The position numbers were made by a program, and so were the translations under genes. The notes under the pieces are model-generated. The model ran no database searches. It was given only the letters and a program-made list of their open reading frames with translations, and was not told the origin of the DNA. Positions 25,022-33,732 of a stretch of 64,000 nucleotides of DNA are shown piece after piece. This DNA comes from an uncultured Lachnospiraceae bacterium (lineage in GTDB: Bacteria > Bacillota > Clostridia > Lachnospirales > Lachnospiraceae): NCBI GenBank assembly GCA_910579935.1, contig CAJTVQ010000005.1:1-64000 (forward strand), written 5' to 3'. Within the stretch, counting starts at the first letter, position 1; each line of letters opens with the position of its first letter.

Positions 25022-26701
25022 ATGGCTAACGAAGAGAATACAAAAGAGGAAAATATGAAGTTAGACGATATGCAGCGTGTCAAAGTGCTTTCTCCGAGTG
25101 CATTGGTGTTAAAACGCTTTTTCCGGAACAAGCTGGCAATTATCGGTATGGTCATCATTATCTGCATGTTCCTGTTTTCCTTTGTGGGCGGTATGGTAAT
25201 TCCTTATGGGCAGAGTCAGGTTTTTTATACGACGGAAGAAATGAGAAAGGATTATGCGGGGGCGACTTATATCAGTGATTATATGCTGTATGAAGCGGAA
25301 GATGCGGAGACGCCGGGTGACCTGTATTCCAAATCGATTCTTGCGATCACCAGAAACCAGAAAGTGGTAGAGACGAGAGGCGGCGGGAATCTTGCGCTGC
25401 GGTCTTTGGCAGGTGATTCCTTTATTGTTTACAATGCGGAGGAGACTAAGAATCCAAGGGCAATGAAGTCGGAGGAACATGACCGGGCGGTGGATGCCGG
25501 CGATAATTATTTTGAGTACGACGGTACGGCTTATATTGTGGACGATGCATCCGGCAAGGAACTGCTTTATGCCGTTTCGGAGGCAGCGGTTATCTGCAAA
25601 CTTTCCCTGACGCCCTATGCGCAGGGCACTTCCCTGTCTTATGATTTCTGTAAAAGTGCGCTGCTCGCCATGAGTGAAGAAGAAAAGTCATTCAAGGCGG
25701 ACGGTACGGATTATACGATCGTGGTGGACGGGGAAGCAGCGGCAATGGTTTTTGCTTCCGACGGTTCGGATTATGCATATATTTCCAATATGAATATCAA
25801 CAGCGTCATAGGCGGTGTATTCCTGACTCCTGATTTCAAGGAGGCGGCTGGCCTTGCCATAGAAGAGGGAGCGGATTCTTTTGAGTATACAGATGCGGCA
25901 GGCGTGACGGATACGTATCTGCTGTCGGAAAATAACGGGCAGTATCTGATATCCCGTTTTCAGGAGACCAGGGTCATTGATACGTATGCACAGCCGTCGT
26001 CGGAGCATTGGCTCGGAACCGATGCAAACGGCATGGATCTGCTGGCGCGTCTGATGTACGGCGGGCGTATTTCGCTGTTGATCGGTTTTGTGGTAATTAT
26101 CATAGAAGTCATCATCGGTATGATCGTAGGCGGTGTGGCCGGCTATTTCGGCGGCTGGGTGGATAACATACTGATGCGTCTGGTGGATATTATTTACTGT
26201 ATCCCTTCCATGCCCCTGTATCTGATACTCGGTTCGATCATGGATCATTACAGGGCCAGCGCCACCGTACGTATCTATATGCTGTGCGTTGTCATGAGTA
26301 TCATCGGGTGGGTCGGCATAGCGCGTATCGTGCGCGGACAGATTCTGTCATTGCGTGAACAGGAATTCATGGTGGCGGCAGAGGCGATGGGAATCAGTGT
26401 AGGGCGCAGGATTTTCAAGCATCTGATCCCGAATGTGGTGCCGCAGCTGATCGTATTTGCCTCTATGGGACTGGGCGAGGTAATTCTGGCAGAGGCGACC
26501 CTCAGCTATCTGGGGCTGGGTATCAAGTATCCGGCCGCTTCCTGGGGCAGTATCATCAATGCAGTAAATGATTCTTATGTTATGACGAATTATTTGTTCG
26601 TATGGGTTCCGGCAGGTATCCTGATCCTGCTGACCGTACTTGCATTTAACTTTATCGGCGACGGGCTGCGTGATGCGTTTGACCCGAAGATGAAAAGATA
26701 A
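25022..26701 (+). CDS. Peptide ABC transporter permease (DppC/OppC type) with large insertion
   Basis: At 559 residues this is about 250 longer than usual DppC proteins. The N-terminal cytoplasmic tail and first helix (about residues 36-60) are normal, as is the core from SSEHWLGTDANGMDLLARLMYGG (about residue 325) onward. That core has the EAA loop EFMVAAEAMGISVGRRIFKHLIPN and the end FIGDGLRDAFDPKMK. Between them lies about 250 residues of extracytoplasmic sequence, with repeated short units of the type 'DGTxYxIVxDgea', so the insertion forms a domain outside the membrane between helices 1 and 2. It may help dock the binding protein or sense ligand. GGAGAAAGGAC precedes the ATG. Confidence 0.92.
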   Translation: MANEENTKEENMKLDDMQRVKVLSPSALVLKRFFRNKLAIIGMVIIICMFLFSFVGGMVIPYGQSQVFYTTEEMRKDYAGATYISDYMLYEAEDAETPGDLYSKSILAITRNQKVVETRGGGNLALRSLAGDSFIVYNAEETKNPRAMKSEEHDRAVDAGDNYFEYDGTAYIVDDASGKELLYAVSEAAVICKLSLTPYAQGTSLSYDFCKSALLAMSEEEKSFKADGTDYTIVVDGEAAAMVFASDGSDYAYISNMNINSVIGGVFLTPDFKEAAGLAIEEGADSFEYTDAAGVTDTYLLSENNGQYLISRFQETRVIDTYAQPSSEHWLGTDANGMDLLARLMYGGRISLLIGFVVIIIEVIIGMIVGGVAGYFGGWVDNILMRLVDIIYCIPSMPLYLILGSIMDHYRASATVRIYMLCVVMSIIGWVGIARIVRGQILSLREQEFMVAAEAMGISVGRRIFKHLIPNVVPQLIVFASMGLGEVILAEATLSYLGLGIKYPAASWGSIINAVNDSYVMTNYLFVWVPAGILILLTVLAFNFIGDGLRDAFDPKMKR

Positions 26702-26743
26702 AACGGGCTGCGGCTGGATTGTGAATGGATTGTGAGGGATATG

Positions 26744-27895
26744 ATGGCAGGAAATAAGAAGAAATCAAATTATATATCCGCGAAAGAGTCGCGGGAGATT
26801 TCCAGACGTAACCGTAAGATTACGAGGGAAATGGAAAAGAAGAGGAACCGGAAGAATATACCGGAGTCGGAATATGTGACAAAGATGAAGAACCCGGAGA
26901 ACTGTGTGGAATTTGACAACGTGCATACCTATTTCTTTACCGATATCGGAACCGTGAAGTCGGTGAGCGGTGTGTCTTTTGATGTGCCGCAGGGGAAGAC
27001 GGTAGGTATTGTGGGGGAGTCGGGCTGCGGCAAGTCCGTAACCAGCCTGTCGCTGCTGCAGCTGGTGCAGCGGCCTTCAGGACAGACGGTGGAAGGGGAA
27101 ATCCGTTTCAATACAGGGGATAAAGTCTATAACGTGGTCAATGCTCCTGCAGACGTGATGCAGAAGCTGCGCGGCAACTATATGTCCATGATTTTCCAGG
27201 AACCGATGACTTCCCTGAATCCGGTATTCCGTATCGGCGATCAGGTGGATGAGATCATCGCCCTGCATAATTCCGATATGTCGAAGGAGCAGGTAAAGGC
27301 GCACACCATGGAAATGCTGGATGTAGTCGGGATTGCGAATAAAGAAGGCGTGTACCGGATGTATCCCCACGAGCTGTCGGGCGGTATGAGGCAGCGTATC
27401 ATGATTGCCATGGCTCTTGCCTGCAGTCCGAAGCTGATCGTCGCGGACGAGCCGACGACGGCGCTGGATGTGACGATACAGGCGCAGGTGTTAGACCTGC
27501 TGCGCAGCCTGAAAGATAAAATCAACAGTTCGATCATGCTTATTACCCATGATTTAGGCGTTGTGGCGGAAATGGCGGATTATGTAGTCGTTATGTATGC
27601 AGGACGTGTGGTGGAAAAAGGGACGGCAAAGGAGATTTTCAAAGATCCGAGACATCCTTATACGATTGGCCTGATGAATTCCAAGCCGGTGGTAGGCAAA
27701 CATATTGACCGGCTTTACAGTATTCCCGGGAGTGTGCCGAATCCGGTGGATATGCCGGATTATTGCTATTTCAAAGACCGCTGTGAGATGTGCGTGGCAG
27801 ACTGTGAAGGAGTATATCCGGACGCCTACCATGTATCGCCCACGCATGTGGTAAGCTGTTATCGTTGCAAGGAGGGAGGCGTACAGAATGGGTAA
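26744..27895 (+). CDS. Peptide ABC transporter ATPase (DppD/OppD type)
   Basis: The protein has an ABC domain with Walker A GESGCGKS, Q-loop IFQEPMTSLNP, signature LSGGMRQR, Walker B LIVADEPTTALDVT and switch His in LLITHDLGVVAE. The C-terminal oligopeptide-transporter extension has the four-cysteine cluster (CYFKDRCEMCVADCEG) usual in OppD/DppD. The N-terminal 55 residues are a basic extension (SRRNRKITREMEKKRNRKN) not typical for the family. Candidate starts are GTG 26732 and ATG 26741 or 26744; I use 26744 because GAGGG lies five bases upstream. It overlaps the next ATPase gene by eight bases. Confidence 0.94.
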   Translation: MAGNKKKSNYISAKESREISRRNRKITREMEKKRNRKNIPESEYVTKMKNPENCVEFDNVHTYFFTDIGTVKSVSGVSFDVPQGKTVGIVGESGCGKSVTSLSLLQLVQRPSGQTVEGEIRFNTGDKVYNVVNAPADVMQKLRGNYMSMIFQEPMTSLNPVFRIGDQVDEIIALHNSDMSKEQVKAHTMEMLDVVGIANKEGVYRMYPHELSGGMRQRIMIAMALACSPKLIVADEPTTALDVTIQAQVLDLLRSLKDKINSSIMLITHDLGVVAEMADYVVVMYAGRVVEKGTAKEIFKDPRHPYTIGLMNSKPVVGKHIDRLYSIPGSVPNPVDMPDYCYFKDRCEMCVADCEGVYPDAYHVSPTHVVSCYRCKEGGVQNG

Positions 27896-28898
27896 CGAAG
27901 CCAACAGGGGGACCTTGGTCCATCAGGAAGACAATATTCTGGAAGTATCCCATTTAAAGAAATATTTTCCGATAAAGGGCGGCTTTTTCGGCGGCGTAAC
28001 GGGAACCGTGAAAGCGGTGGATGATGTATCCTTTCAGATTAAGCGGGGAACCACCATGGGACTGGTGGGGGAATCCGGCTGCGGGAAGTCTACAACGGGG
28101 CGGACGATTCTGCGTCTGCTGGAAAAGACTTCAGGAACCGTTCTGTTTAACGGAGAAGACGTAAACGAGGCAGATAAGAAAAAAATGCGGGAACTGCGTA
28201 CCAAGATGCAGATCATCTTTCAGGATCCGTATTCTTCCCTGTCGCCGAGGCTGCCGGTCGGGGAGATCATCGGGGAAGCGGTAAGGCAGCATCAGCTGGT
28301 GCCGAAGGAGCAGTATCACGAGTATATTACGCAGGTCATGCTAAACTGCGGCCTGCAGGAATATCATAAGGACCGGTATCCCCATGAATTTTCGGGCGGA
28401 CAGAGACAGCGTATCTGTATTGCAAGGGCGCTTGCCCTGAAGCCGGAGTTCATTGTCTGTGATGAACCGGTATCGGCACTGGATGTATCGATTCAGGCGC
28501 AGATCATTAATCTTTTGAAAGAACTGCAGGAGAAGATGAACCTGACGTATCTGTTCATTTCCCATGACCTCTCGGTTGTGGAGCATTTTTCGGATACGAT
28601 AGGCGTCATGTATCTGGGCGGTCTGGTGGAGACGGGAAGTACAGAGGATATTTTCAAAAACCCGCTGCATCCTTATACTAAGGCTCTGTTCAGTGCGATT
28701 CCGATGCCCGACCCGGACATAAAGATCAAACGGACGATTCTGGAAGGCGATATTCCTTCTCCGGCCAACCCGCCGCAGGGGTGCAAATTCCATACGCGCT
28801 GTAAGGAATGCATGGGAGTCTGCAAAGAGCAGGCGCCGGAGGCAAAGGATATGGGAAACGGACATGTGGTCAGATGTCACTTGTATGATGGGAAATAA
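27888..28898 (+). CDS. Peptide ABC transporter ATPase (DppF/OppF type)
   Basis: This 336-residue ABC protein has Walker A GESGCGKST, Q-loop IFQDPYSSLSPR, signature FSGGQRQRICIARAL, Walker B FIVCDEPVSALDVS and switch LFISHDLSVVEH. The C-terminal OppF-type segment with cysteines (CKFHTRCKECMGVC) is present. It forms the second ATPase of the heterodimer with the upstream gene, whose end it overlaps by eight bases. It is the last gene of the operon and is followed by a strong terminator. Confidence 0.95.
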   Translation: MGNEANRGTLVHQEDNILEVSHLKKYFPIKGGFFGGVTGTVKAVDDVSFQIKRGTTMGLVGESGCGKSTTGRTILRLLEKTSGTVLFNGEDVNEADKKKMRELRTKMQIIFQDPYSSLSPRLPVGEIIGEAVRQHQLVPKEQYHEYITQVMLNCGLQEYHKDRYPHEFSGGQRQRICIARALALKPEFIVCDEPVSALDVSIQAQIINLLKELQEKMNLTYLFISHDLSVVEHFSDTIGVMYLGGLVETGSTEDIFKNPLHPYTKALFSAIPMPDPDIKIKRTILEGDIPSPANPPQGCKFHTRCKECMGVCKEQAPEAKDMGNGHVVRCHLYDGK

Positions 28899-28905
28899 GA
28901 TTTTC

Positions 28906-28932
28906 AGAGTCCGGCGGGAGCCGGACTCTTTT
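28906..28932 (+). terminator. Terminator of the peptide ABC operon
   Basis: Perfect 10-bp stem (AGAGTCCGGC with GCCGGACTCT) around a four-base GGGA loop, then CTCTTTTG. Confidence 0.9.
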
Positions 28933-29069
28933 GCCGGTTGTTTTTCCCGGAAGGATAATTTATAATGGTAAATGGAGCCGGAATGCAGATACAGACCGGA
29001 ACGCGCAGGCAGCTGTCAGAGGCAGTCTGAATGATGAGAGGGATAGAAAAAGAATGAAGGTGGAAGACA

Positions 29070-30380
29070 ATGGATGACAAAGCATTAATGGAAATGGTTG
29101 GAAAAATGGAAAAAGGGGAATTGGTGCAGCTGATAGGATTTATGATCAGGCTGAGCGGATCTGCGAAACAGGCGCTGGCGGATTTCTGCCGGAAAAACGC
29201 CAATGAGGGGAAGGCACAGGATGCGGAGGAGCAGCTGCGGCAGCATTGGAAAAAAGCACAGCCGGTGATCGAGATGTTCAATACCTGCGGAGGCGGGCCG
29301 AAGAGTGACGAGGAAGATGTCCGTGATGAACTTGAAATGATAAAAACACTGATTGGCGGATGCGAGATTCCATGGACGGTGCGGAAGGAAGTTTTGGATG
29401 AAATCCTGGAGGAAGTGGCTTCGGATAACAGCGGGCTGACGGATGTGCTGGTAGATGTTGCGTCCCGCATGTGCAGAACGAGGGAGGAAAAGATATATCT
29501 GGCGGATTTCCTTGCGGATTACGGAAACTCCTTTTACAAGAGCTATGCTTCCGAAATTTATTCGGAGAACAGCAGGCCGGACGGCGCTTCTGAAATGGAA
29601 GAGGAAACTTTGGTATCCAGTTCCGATTATGTGGCGCTGGCAAATAAATATAAGAAACAGGGCAATCAGGAACTCGCCCTGAAGACCATGCAGGAAGGGC
29701 TGGAAAAAGCGGAAGGCAGATTGTTTGAAATCTATGGATTTCTCTTTACCTATTATGCAAAGAATAAGGATGAAAAAGCATTGGACGGCTTATATCAAAA
29801 GGCTTTTCAGAAAGAGCAGGATAAGGATTTCATTACGGAACTGCTGTACGGTCATTATAAAGAAGAGGGAAATTATGCCAAAGAAAAGGAGATGCTGTGC
29901 GCGCTGATTTCCTGTGCGGACAGTAAGAAACTGGGAAAGTGGTATTATATCTGCCAGAAAGAATTTTCGGCTTCGGATTTCGCGGCGGAAGAGAAAAAGA
30001 TACTGGAGACCATCAGGGATAGGAATCTGTCAGCTTATTTCGATATCTGCATCGAAAAGGGAAATACGTCGGAAGTGCTGTCATATCTGGCAGGGCGGCA
30101 TCAGTTTACGGAAGGAAATGCGGATGCCGGCCATCGGATCAGTAAACAGCTCGTGGCGCTGTATCCAAAGGAAATCGTAGCGATATACTGGGAAGAGGCG
30201 GATTTCTACGCACAGCTTGGCAGTCAGGCGGACTGCAGTCATGCAGTGGATATACTGAGGGAAATACATGAGATCATGGAACAGAACAGCTGGACAGATG
30301 ATTGGAATGAAAGATACAATAGTTTCATCCGGGACAGCATCACGAATCCGACGCTGATAGCAGAACTGGCAAAATTCTGA
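29070..30380 (+). CDS. TPR-like helical repeat protein, SWIM-protein C-terminal type
   Basis: This 436-residue soluble protein is predicted to be almost entirely helical. Helix-turn-helix pairs such as ALANKYKKQGNQELALKTMQEGLEK and FLFTYYAKNKDEKALDGLYQKAFQ resemble TPRs. The N-terminal MDDKALMEMVGKMEKGELVQLIG and the overall layout resemble the C-terminal half of SWIM zinc-finger proteins, but no SWIM motif is present in this or an adjacent gene, so the zinc-binding half is missing. It may act as an adaptor. The following lipoprotein gene begins 56 bases on in the same direction, with no terminator in between. Confidence 0.6.
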   Translation: MDDKALMEMVGKMEKGELVQLIGFMIRLSGSAKQALADFCRKNANEGKAQDAEEQLRQHWKKAQPVIEMFNTCGGGPKSDEEDVRDELEMIKTLIGGCEIPWTVRKEVLDEILEEVASDNSGLTDVLVDVASRMCRTREEKIYLADFLADYGNSFYKSYASEIYSENSRPDGASEMEEETLVSSSDYVALANKYKKQGNQELALKTMQEGLEKAEGRLFEIYGFLFTYYAKNKDEKALDGLYQKAFQKEQDKDFITELLYGHYKEEGNYAKEKEMLCALISCADSKKLGKWYYICQKEFSASDFAAEEKKILETIRDRNLSAYFDICIEKGNTSEVLSYLAGRHQFTEGNADAGHRISKQLVALYPKEIVAIYWEEADFYAQLGSQADCSHAVDILREIHEIMEQNSWTDDWNERYNSFIRDSITNPTLIAELAKF

Positions 30381-30436
30381 ATCGCGGCGCCAGAGGATTG
30401 GCAGACAGGAATATAGAATGCACGAAAAGGAAAGTG

Positions 30437-31111
30437 ATGATGAAGAGAGTAAAGAGTGTAGCAGTATCATGGATGGCAGCGCTGATGGTCTTAACGGGGT
30501 GCGGAAAGCAGGGCGGAGAGGCGATGGATGCGTGCAAAGCCAGATATGCACAGCTGGTGGATGAACATAACGTAGTGGCCGCATTGTATGCGGACAGCGC
30601 TGTTTTGGAATATGAGGAACAGCTGAACCGGCTGGGCGGCAGAATAAAGGAAATAGGGGAACTGGATGTGGGAGTGATGGAAAGTGAGGAACTGGAAGCT
30701 CTTATGACAGAAATGAAGGAGCTGATGGAGGAATACGAGGAAATCTATCACCATATATCAGAGACGTCAGATGAGACAGAGGAAACAGAGTATTGTCAGG
30801 TTTCGGTAACCCTGAAAAATATGACGACGCTGCCTTTTTACGAAGTGTACTTTTATAATGCCGCACAGGAAGATACACGCGTCAATCTGGTTACGGATAA
30901 TGCGGAGAATTATAACGGTCTGGAGATTTTCAATCTTGTCAACCTGATCATGGAGAAGGACCAGACGGTCTGGCATTTGGAGACAATGGATTCCGACGGG
31001 TTGGTCATAGAATCTGCGGATGTCGATCTTGCCCCCTATGACGGGGGAAGCGTTGTGATTGAAATGCTGTACAGTTTTGACACGAATGAGGGATGGCTGG
31101 AAATAAAATAG
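30437..31111 (+). CDS. Putative lipoprotein
   Basis: This 224-residue protein has a signal peptide with lipobox: MMKRVKSVAVSWMAALMVLTGC. A helical stalk rich in Glu (about residues 35-115) follows, then a beta-rich C-terminal domain. That domain carries VSVTLKNMTTLPFYEVYFYNAA and DQTVWHLETMDSDGLVIESADVDLAPYDGGSVV, the form of a small beta-sandwich seen in several clostridial lipoproteins. I start at ATG 30437, preceded by AAGGAAA; an earlier in-frame ATG at 30398 has no ribosome site. No family name; a cell-surface role is likely. Confidence 0.65.
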   Translation: MMKRVKSVAVSWMAALMVLTGCGKQGGEAMDACKARYAQLVDEHNVVAALYADSAVLEYEEQLNRLGGRIKEIGELDVGVMESEELEALMTEMKELMEEYEEIYHHISETSDETEETEYCQVSVTLKNMTTLPFYEVYFYNAAQEDTRVNLVTDNAENYNGLEIFNLVNLIMEKDQTVWHLETMDSDGLVIESADVDLAPYDGGSVVIEMLYSFDTNEGWLEIK

Positions 31112-31121
31112 AGGATGCGGA

Positions 31122-32027
31122 ATGAAGATAGAACGTCTGATAGGGATCATAGCAATCCTGCAGCAGAAGAAAAAGGTGACGGCTCCATTCCTTGCCGGGG
31201 GATTTGAAGTATCAAGGCGTACGATTAACAGGGATATTGAAGATATATGCCGGGCCGGAATACCGATCGTAACGACACAGGGAAGTAACGGCGGTATTTC
31301 TCTCATGGAAGGATTTTCCCTGGATACGACGGTATTTACCGGACAGGAGCTGGCAGCCGTGTTTACCGGGCTGAAAACGCTGGACAGCATTTCCCATGCA
31401 GCCAGTGCAGACAGGATCGTACAGAAATTTGGCGGGGATCCGGCAGCAGAATTATCCGGCGGTATGCGGATCGACCTTTCTTCTTTCTATAAGCGTGACC
31501 TGACCGATAAAATTGAGCGGATCAAAGCAGCCGTGAAGGAGCGCCGCTGTATTTTGTTTCATTACTATTATGAGAAGGGAGAAAGCGATAAGTTTGTGGA
31601 GCCGTATCTGGTGGTCTTCCGGTGGTCGGACTGGTATGTGTATGGTTTCTGCCGGGAGAGGCAGGATTTCCGCATGTATAAACTACGACGGCTGTGGGAG
31701 CTGAAGATCACGGATGAAGTATATGAAGTACGGGAAATGCCGGAAGAAGAGAAGCGGTTCGGCTCTCACATGACAGATGCCTACATGGTTACAGCGGTTT
31801 ATGATGCTGCTGTAAAATATAAACTGGCAGAGGAGTACGGCCCCGATTCATTCACCGTGACAGAGAACGGGCAGCTATATACGGAGTGGGGATTTACGGG
31901 GCCTGAGAAAGCGGAGGAGTGGTTTCTGGGTTTCGGAGATAAAGTGAAAGTGACAGGACCGCCGGAGATGGTGGACCGGATGAAGACGGCTTGGAAGAAT
32001 GCATTGCAGAAATATGAAGGAACATGA
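31122..32027 (+). CDS. WYL-domain transcriptional regulator (YafY-like)
   Basis: This 301-residue protein has an N-terminal winged helix-turn-helix (about residues 1-60, KIERLIGIIAILQQKKKVT... then SRRTINRDIEDI). The WYL domain spans about 135-230, with FRWSDWYVYGFCRERQDFRMYKLRRL, and is followed by the WCX-type C-terminus. WYL proteins sense ligands, often nucleotides or nucleic-acid-like, and control nearby genes; its targets here are not obvious. The start has GAGGA about six bases upstream, and the gene follows the lipoprotein gene by ten bases, so it may be the last gene of that transcript. Confidence 0.9.
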   Translation: MKIERLIGIIAILQQKKKVTAPFLAGGFEVSRRTINRDIEDICRAGIPIVTTQGSNGGISLMEGFSLDTTVFTGQELAAVFTGLKTLDSISHAASADRIVQKFGGDPAAELSGGMRIDLSSFYKRDLTDKIERIKAAVKERRCILFHYYYEKGESDKFVEPYLVVFRWSDWYVYGFCRERQDFRMYKLRRLWELKITDEVYEVREMPEEEKRFGSHMTDAYMVTAVYDAAVKYKLAEEYGPDSFTVTENGQLYTEWGFTGPEKAEEWFLGFGDKVKVTGPPEMVDRMKTAWKNALQKYEGT

Positions 32028-32048
32028 CATGCAGGTGTCATGTTCCTT
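32017..32048 (+). terminator. Terminator of the WYL regulator
   Basis: Perfect 13-bp stem (AAGGAACATGACA with TGTCATGTTCCTT), six-base loop, overlapping the stop codon. The T-run is weak (TTGTGTTA). Confidence 0.65.
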
Positions 32049-32099
32049 GTGTTATGATGGGAAAAAGTAAAAAATTGCAGAAAAATGGAGGTTTATGTT

Positions 32100-32399
32100 A
32101 TGAATCATTCGGTAAGCAGTCCTGTCATTGACTCGCGCTGCGGACTTCACTGTACGGGATGCGAATATAAGGACAGCTGTAACTGCGGTGGCTGTATCGA
32201 GACGAATGGCAGACCCTTTCATGGAGAGTGTCCGGTGGCAGCCTGCTGTCAGAAAAAGGGACTGATGCATTGCGGAGAGTGTCCGGATATACCCTGTGAG
32301 CTGCTGACGCGGTATTCCTGCGATGCGGAACACGGGGACACCCCTCACGGAGCGCGGATCGAGCAGTGCAGGCAGTGGAAAAGGGAGCAGGATACCTGA
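32100..32399 (+). CDS. DUF3795-type cysteine-rich small protein
   Basis: This 99-residue protein has about twelve cysteines arranged CGLHCTGCEYKDSCNCGGC, then CPVAACCQKKGLMHCGECPDIPC. It matches the DUF3795 group, small metal- or zinc-binding proteins of anaerobes. It starts at the second in-frame ATG (32100), with GGAGG about eight bases upstream. The family has no defined function; cysteine clusters suggest metal or cluster binding. Not linked to its neighbours by spacing. Confidence 0.75.
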   Translation: MNHSVSSPVIDSRCGLHCTGCEYKDSCNCGGCIETNGRPFHGECPVAACCQKKGLMHCGECPDIPCELLTRYSCDAEHGDTPHGARIEQCRQWKREQDT

Positions 32400-32675
32400 A
32401 CAGTGGAGGTAGATGAACTGCTGTTTCGCGGTAACAGGCAACGCTCCGGCCAAAGATGACAGGATTCTTATATCCGCTAAAACTGATATTTTGCGATACA
32501 CAACCCCGGCAGGGGCGTCCTCCTTCACCGGCAACAATCTGACTGAACGGTTATGTTTCGCGATATTTGTCATAAGAAAGTTCGTTTCTATATCTTGTAA
32601 TCCTGCATTTTACATGTTATGCTTGACCTGATTCCTTTTTAAGATGAGAAATAATAAAGGGGAAAGGGGTCTGTC
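32400..32675. other. Intergenic region before the GntR gene
   Basis: I see no gene. It carries one copy of the recurring motif (CTGAACGGTTATG, 32543-32555). TTGACC near 32623 with an A/T-rich region about 17 bases downstream could be the promoter of the regulator. Confidence 0.4.
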
Positions 32676-33416
32676 ATGTACCGATTTGAGAAGATGAATA
32701 AGAGACTGTTAGGTTCGCAGGTAGAAGAGGAACTGATGAATTATATCCTGAATGAGCCGGTGAAGATAGGAGAGAAGATTCCAAACGAATTTGAACTGGC
32801 GGAGATGTTCGGGGTAGGGAGAAGTACGATACGGGAAGCCGTAAAAGGCCTTGTGACCAAAGGGGTATTGGAGGTGCGCAGAGGAGCGGGAACCTATGTG
32901 CGCAGTACCCTCACGCTGGAAGAGGACCCGTTGGGGCTGGCAAGGCTGGGAGACAAGTATAAGCTGGCATTGGAACTGCTGGATGTGCGGATGATGCTGG
33001 AACCGGAAATCGCGGCTATGGCATGTGAGCATATTACATCAGAGGAAAAAGAAAAGCTGAAACAATTGTGTGATGAGGTGGAAGAACTTTATCTGAGCGG
33101 AAGGAATCATGCGAAAAAGGATGTGGAATTCCATACCTGCATCGCCGGATGCAGCAGGAACAGAGTAGTGGAAGTATTGATTCCGATCATTAATACCGCA
33201 GTCCTGACCTTTGTAAATCTGACGCAGCGCCAGCTGATGAAGGAAACTTTGGAAACGCACCGGGCGATCACGAATGCAATCATAAAGGGCGATTCGTTCG
33301 GGGCAAAGTACGCCATGAATATGCATCTGACCTACAACCGGCAGCGGCTCATGCAGATGTACGAAGAACATATGGAGGAAAAAGGAAAATCCGGAAACAA
33401 GACATCGGATGACTAA
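32676..33416 (+). CDS. GntR/FadR-type regulator with FCD domain
   Basis: This 246-residue repressor has an N-terminal winged helix (KIPNEFELAEMFGVGRSTIREAV then GVLEVRRGAGTYV, about residues 30-76). An all-helical FCD ligand domain spans about 98-225, containing LDVRMMLEPEIAAMA and VEFHTCIAGCSRNRVVEVLIPI; the D-x4-R and conserved His residues of a metal site are in place. These repressors respond to sugar acids such as gluconate, galactonate or ketodeoxygluconate. The next genes are a gluconate-type permease, a dehydratase and a KDG kinase, and two identical-type dyads flank their promoter, so control of that operon is very likely. Confidence 0.93.
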   Translation: MYRFEKMNKRLLGSQVEEELMNYILNEPVKIGEKIPNEFELAEMFGVGRSTIREAVKGLVTKGVLEVRRGAGTYVRSTLTLEEDPLGLARLGDKYKLALELLDVRMMLEPEIAAMACEHITSEEKEKLKQLCDEVEELYLSGRNHAKKDVEFHTCIAGCSRNRVVEVLIPIINTAVLTFVNLTQRQLMKETLETHRAITNAIIKGDSFGAKYAMNMHLTYNRQRLMQMYEEHMEEKGKSGNKTSDD

Positions 33417-33477
33417 AAAAAGAACTTAAGCGAATCGGAAAAGAAAAAAGTACCAATTTGACAAAATGACCAAAAAT

Positions 33478-33511
33478 GGCAGACTTGCAGACGCAATCTG
33501 CCACCTTTTTT
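33478..33511 (+). terminator. Terminator of the GntR gene
   Basis: GGCAGA and TTGC pair with GCAA and TCTGCC around the loop AGAC (one mismatch), followed by ACCTTTTTTG. Confidence 0.8.
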
Positions 33512-33538
33512 GTTCAAAATAGAGAAAAAAATCAAAAT

Positions 33539-33608
33539 ACATCTGATGTGTTGACATAATTTCACTAAAATTATAAAATGAAAACATGAAACGTAAGACG
33601 TCTGACGT
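33539..33608 (+). promoter_or_regulatory. Promoter and two operators of the sugar-acid operon
   Basis: TTGACA (33551-33556) and TAAAAT (33574-33579) are 17 bases apart. An 11-base dyad ACATCTGATGT (33539-33549) lies just upstream of the -35, and a second, ACGTCTGACGT (33598-33608), lies downstream of the start point. The two share the consensus ACRTCTGAYGT, a typical half-site geometry for FCD-type GntR repressors. The second site would block elongation or initiation, the first RNA polymerase binding. Confidence 0.8.
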
Positions 33609-33691
33609 ATAAATGAAACAGCAGCCGTCCTAACAGAGCACAAAGGAATGAGTGGACGGGAAACGTACAGTCGTTCCTCTGACATAATGGT

Positions 33692-33718
33692 GCTGGAAGG
33701 GCGGCTGCGGAACTGGAA
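33692..33718 (+). repeat. 27-base leader repeat, copy 1
   Basis: See the entry at 43989. This copy lies between the second operator of the sugar-acid operon and the AGGAGG of the GntP gene. Confidence 0.8.
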
Positions 33719-33732
33719 CAGGAGGTAAGAAT

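Noticed and set aside
32413..32631. Possible 72-codon gene before the GntR gene
   Set aside because: No family likeness, and it contains the intergenic motif and the likely promoter of the regulator.
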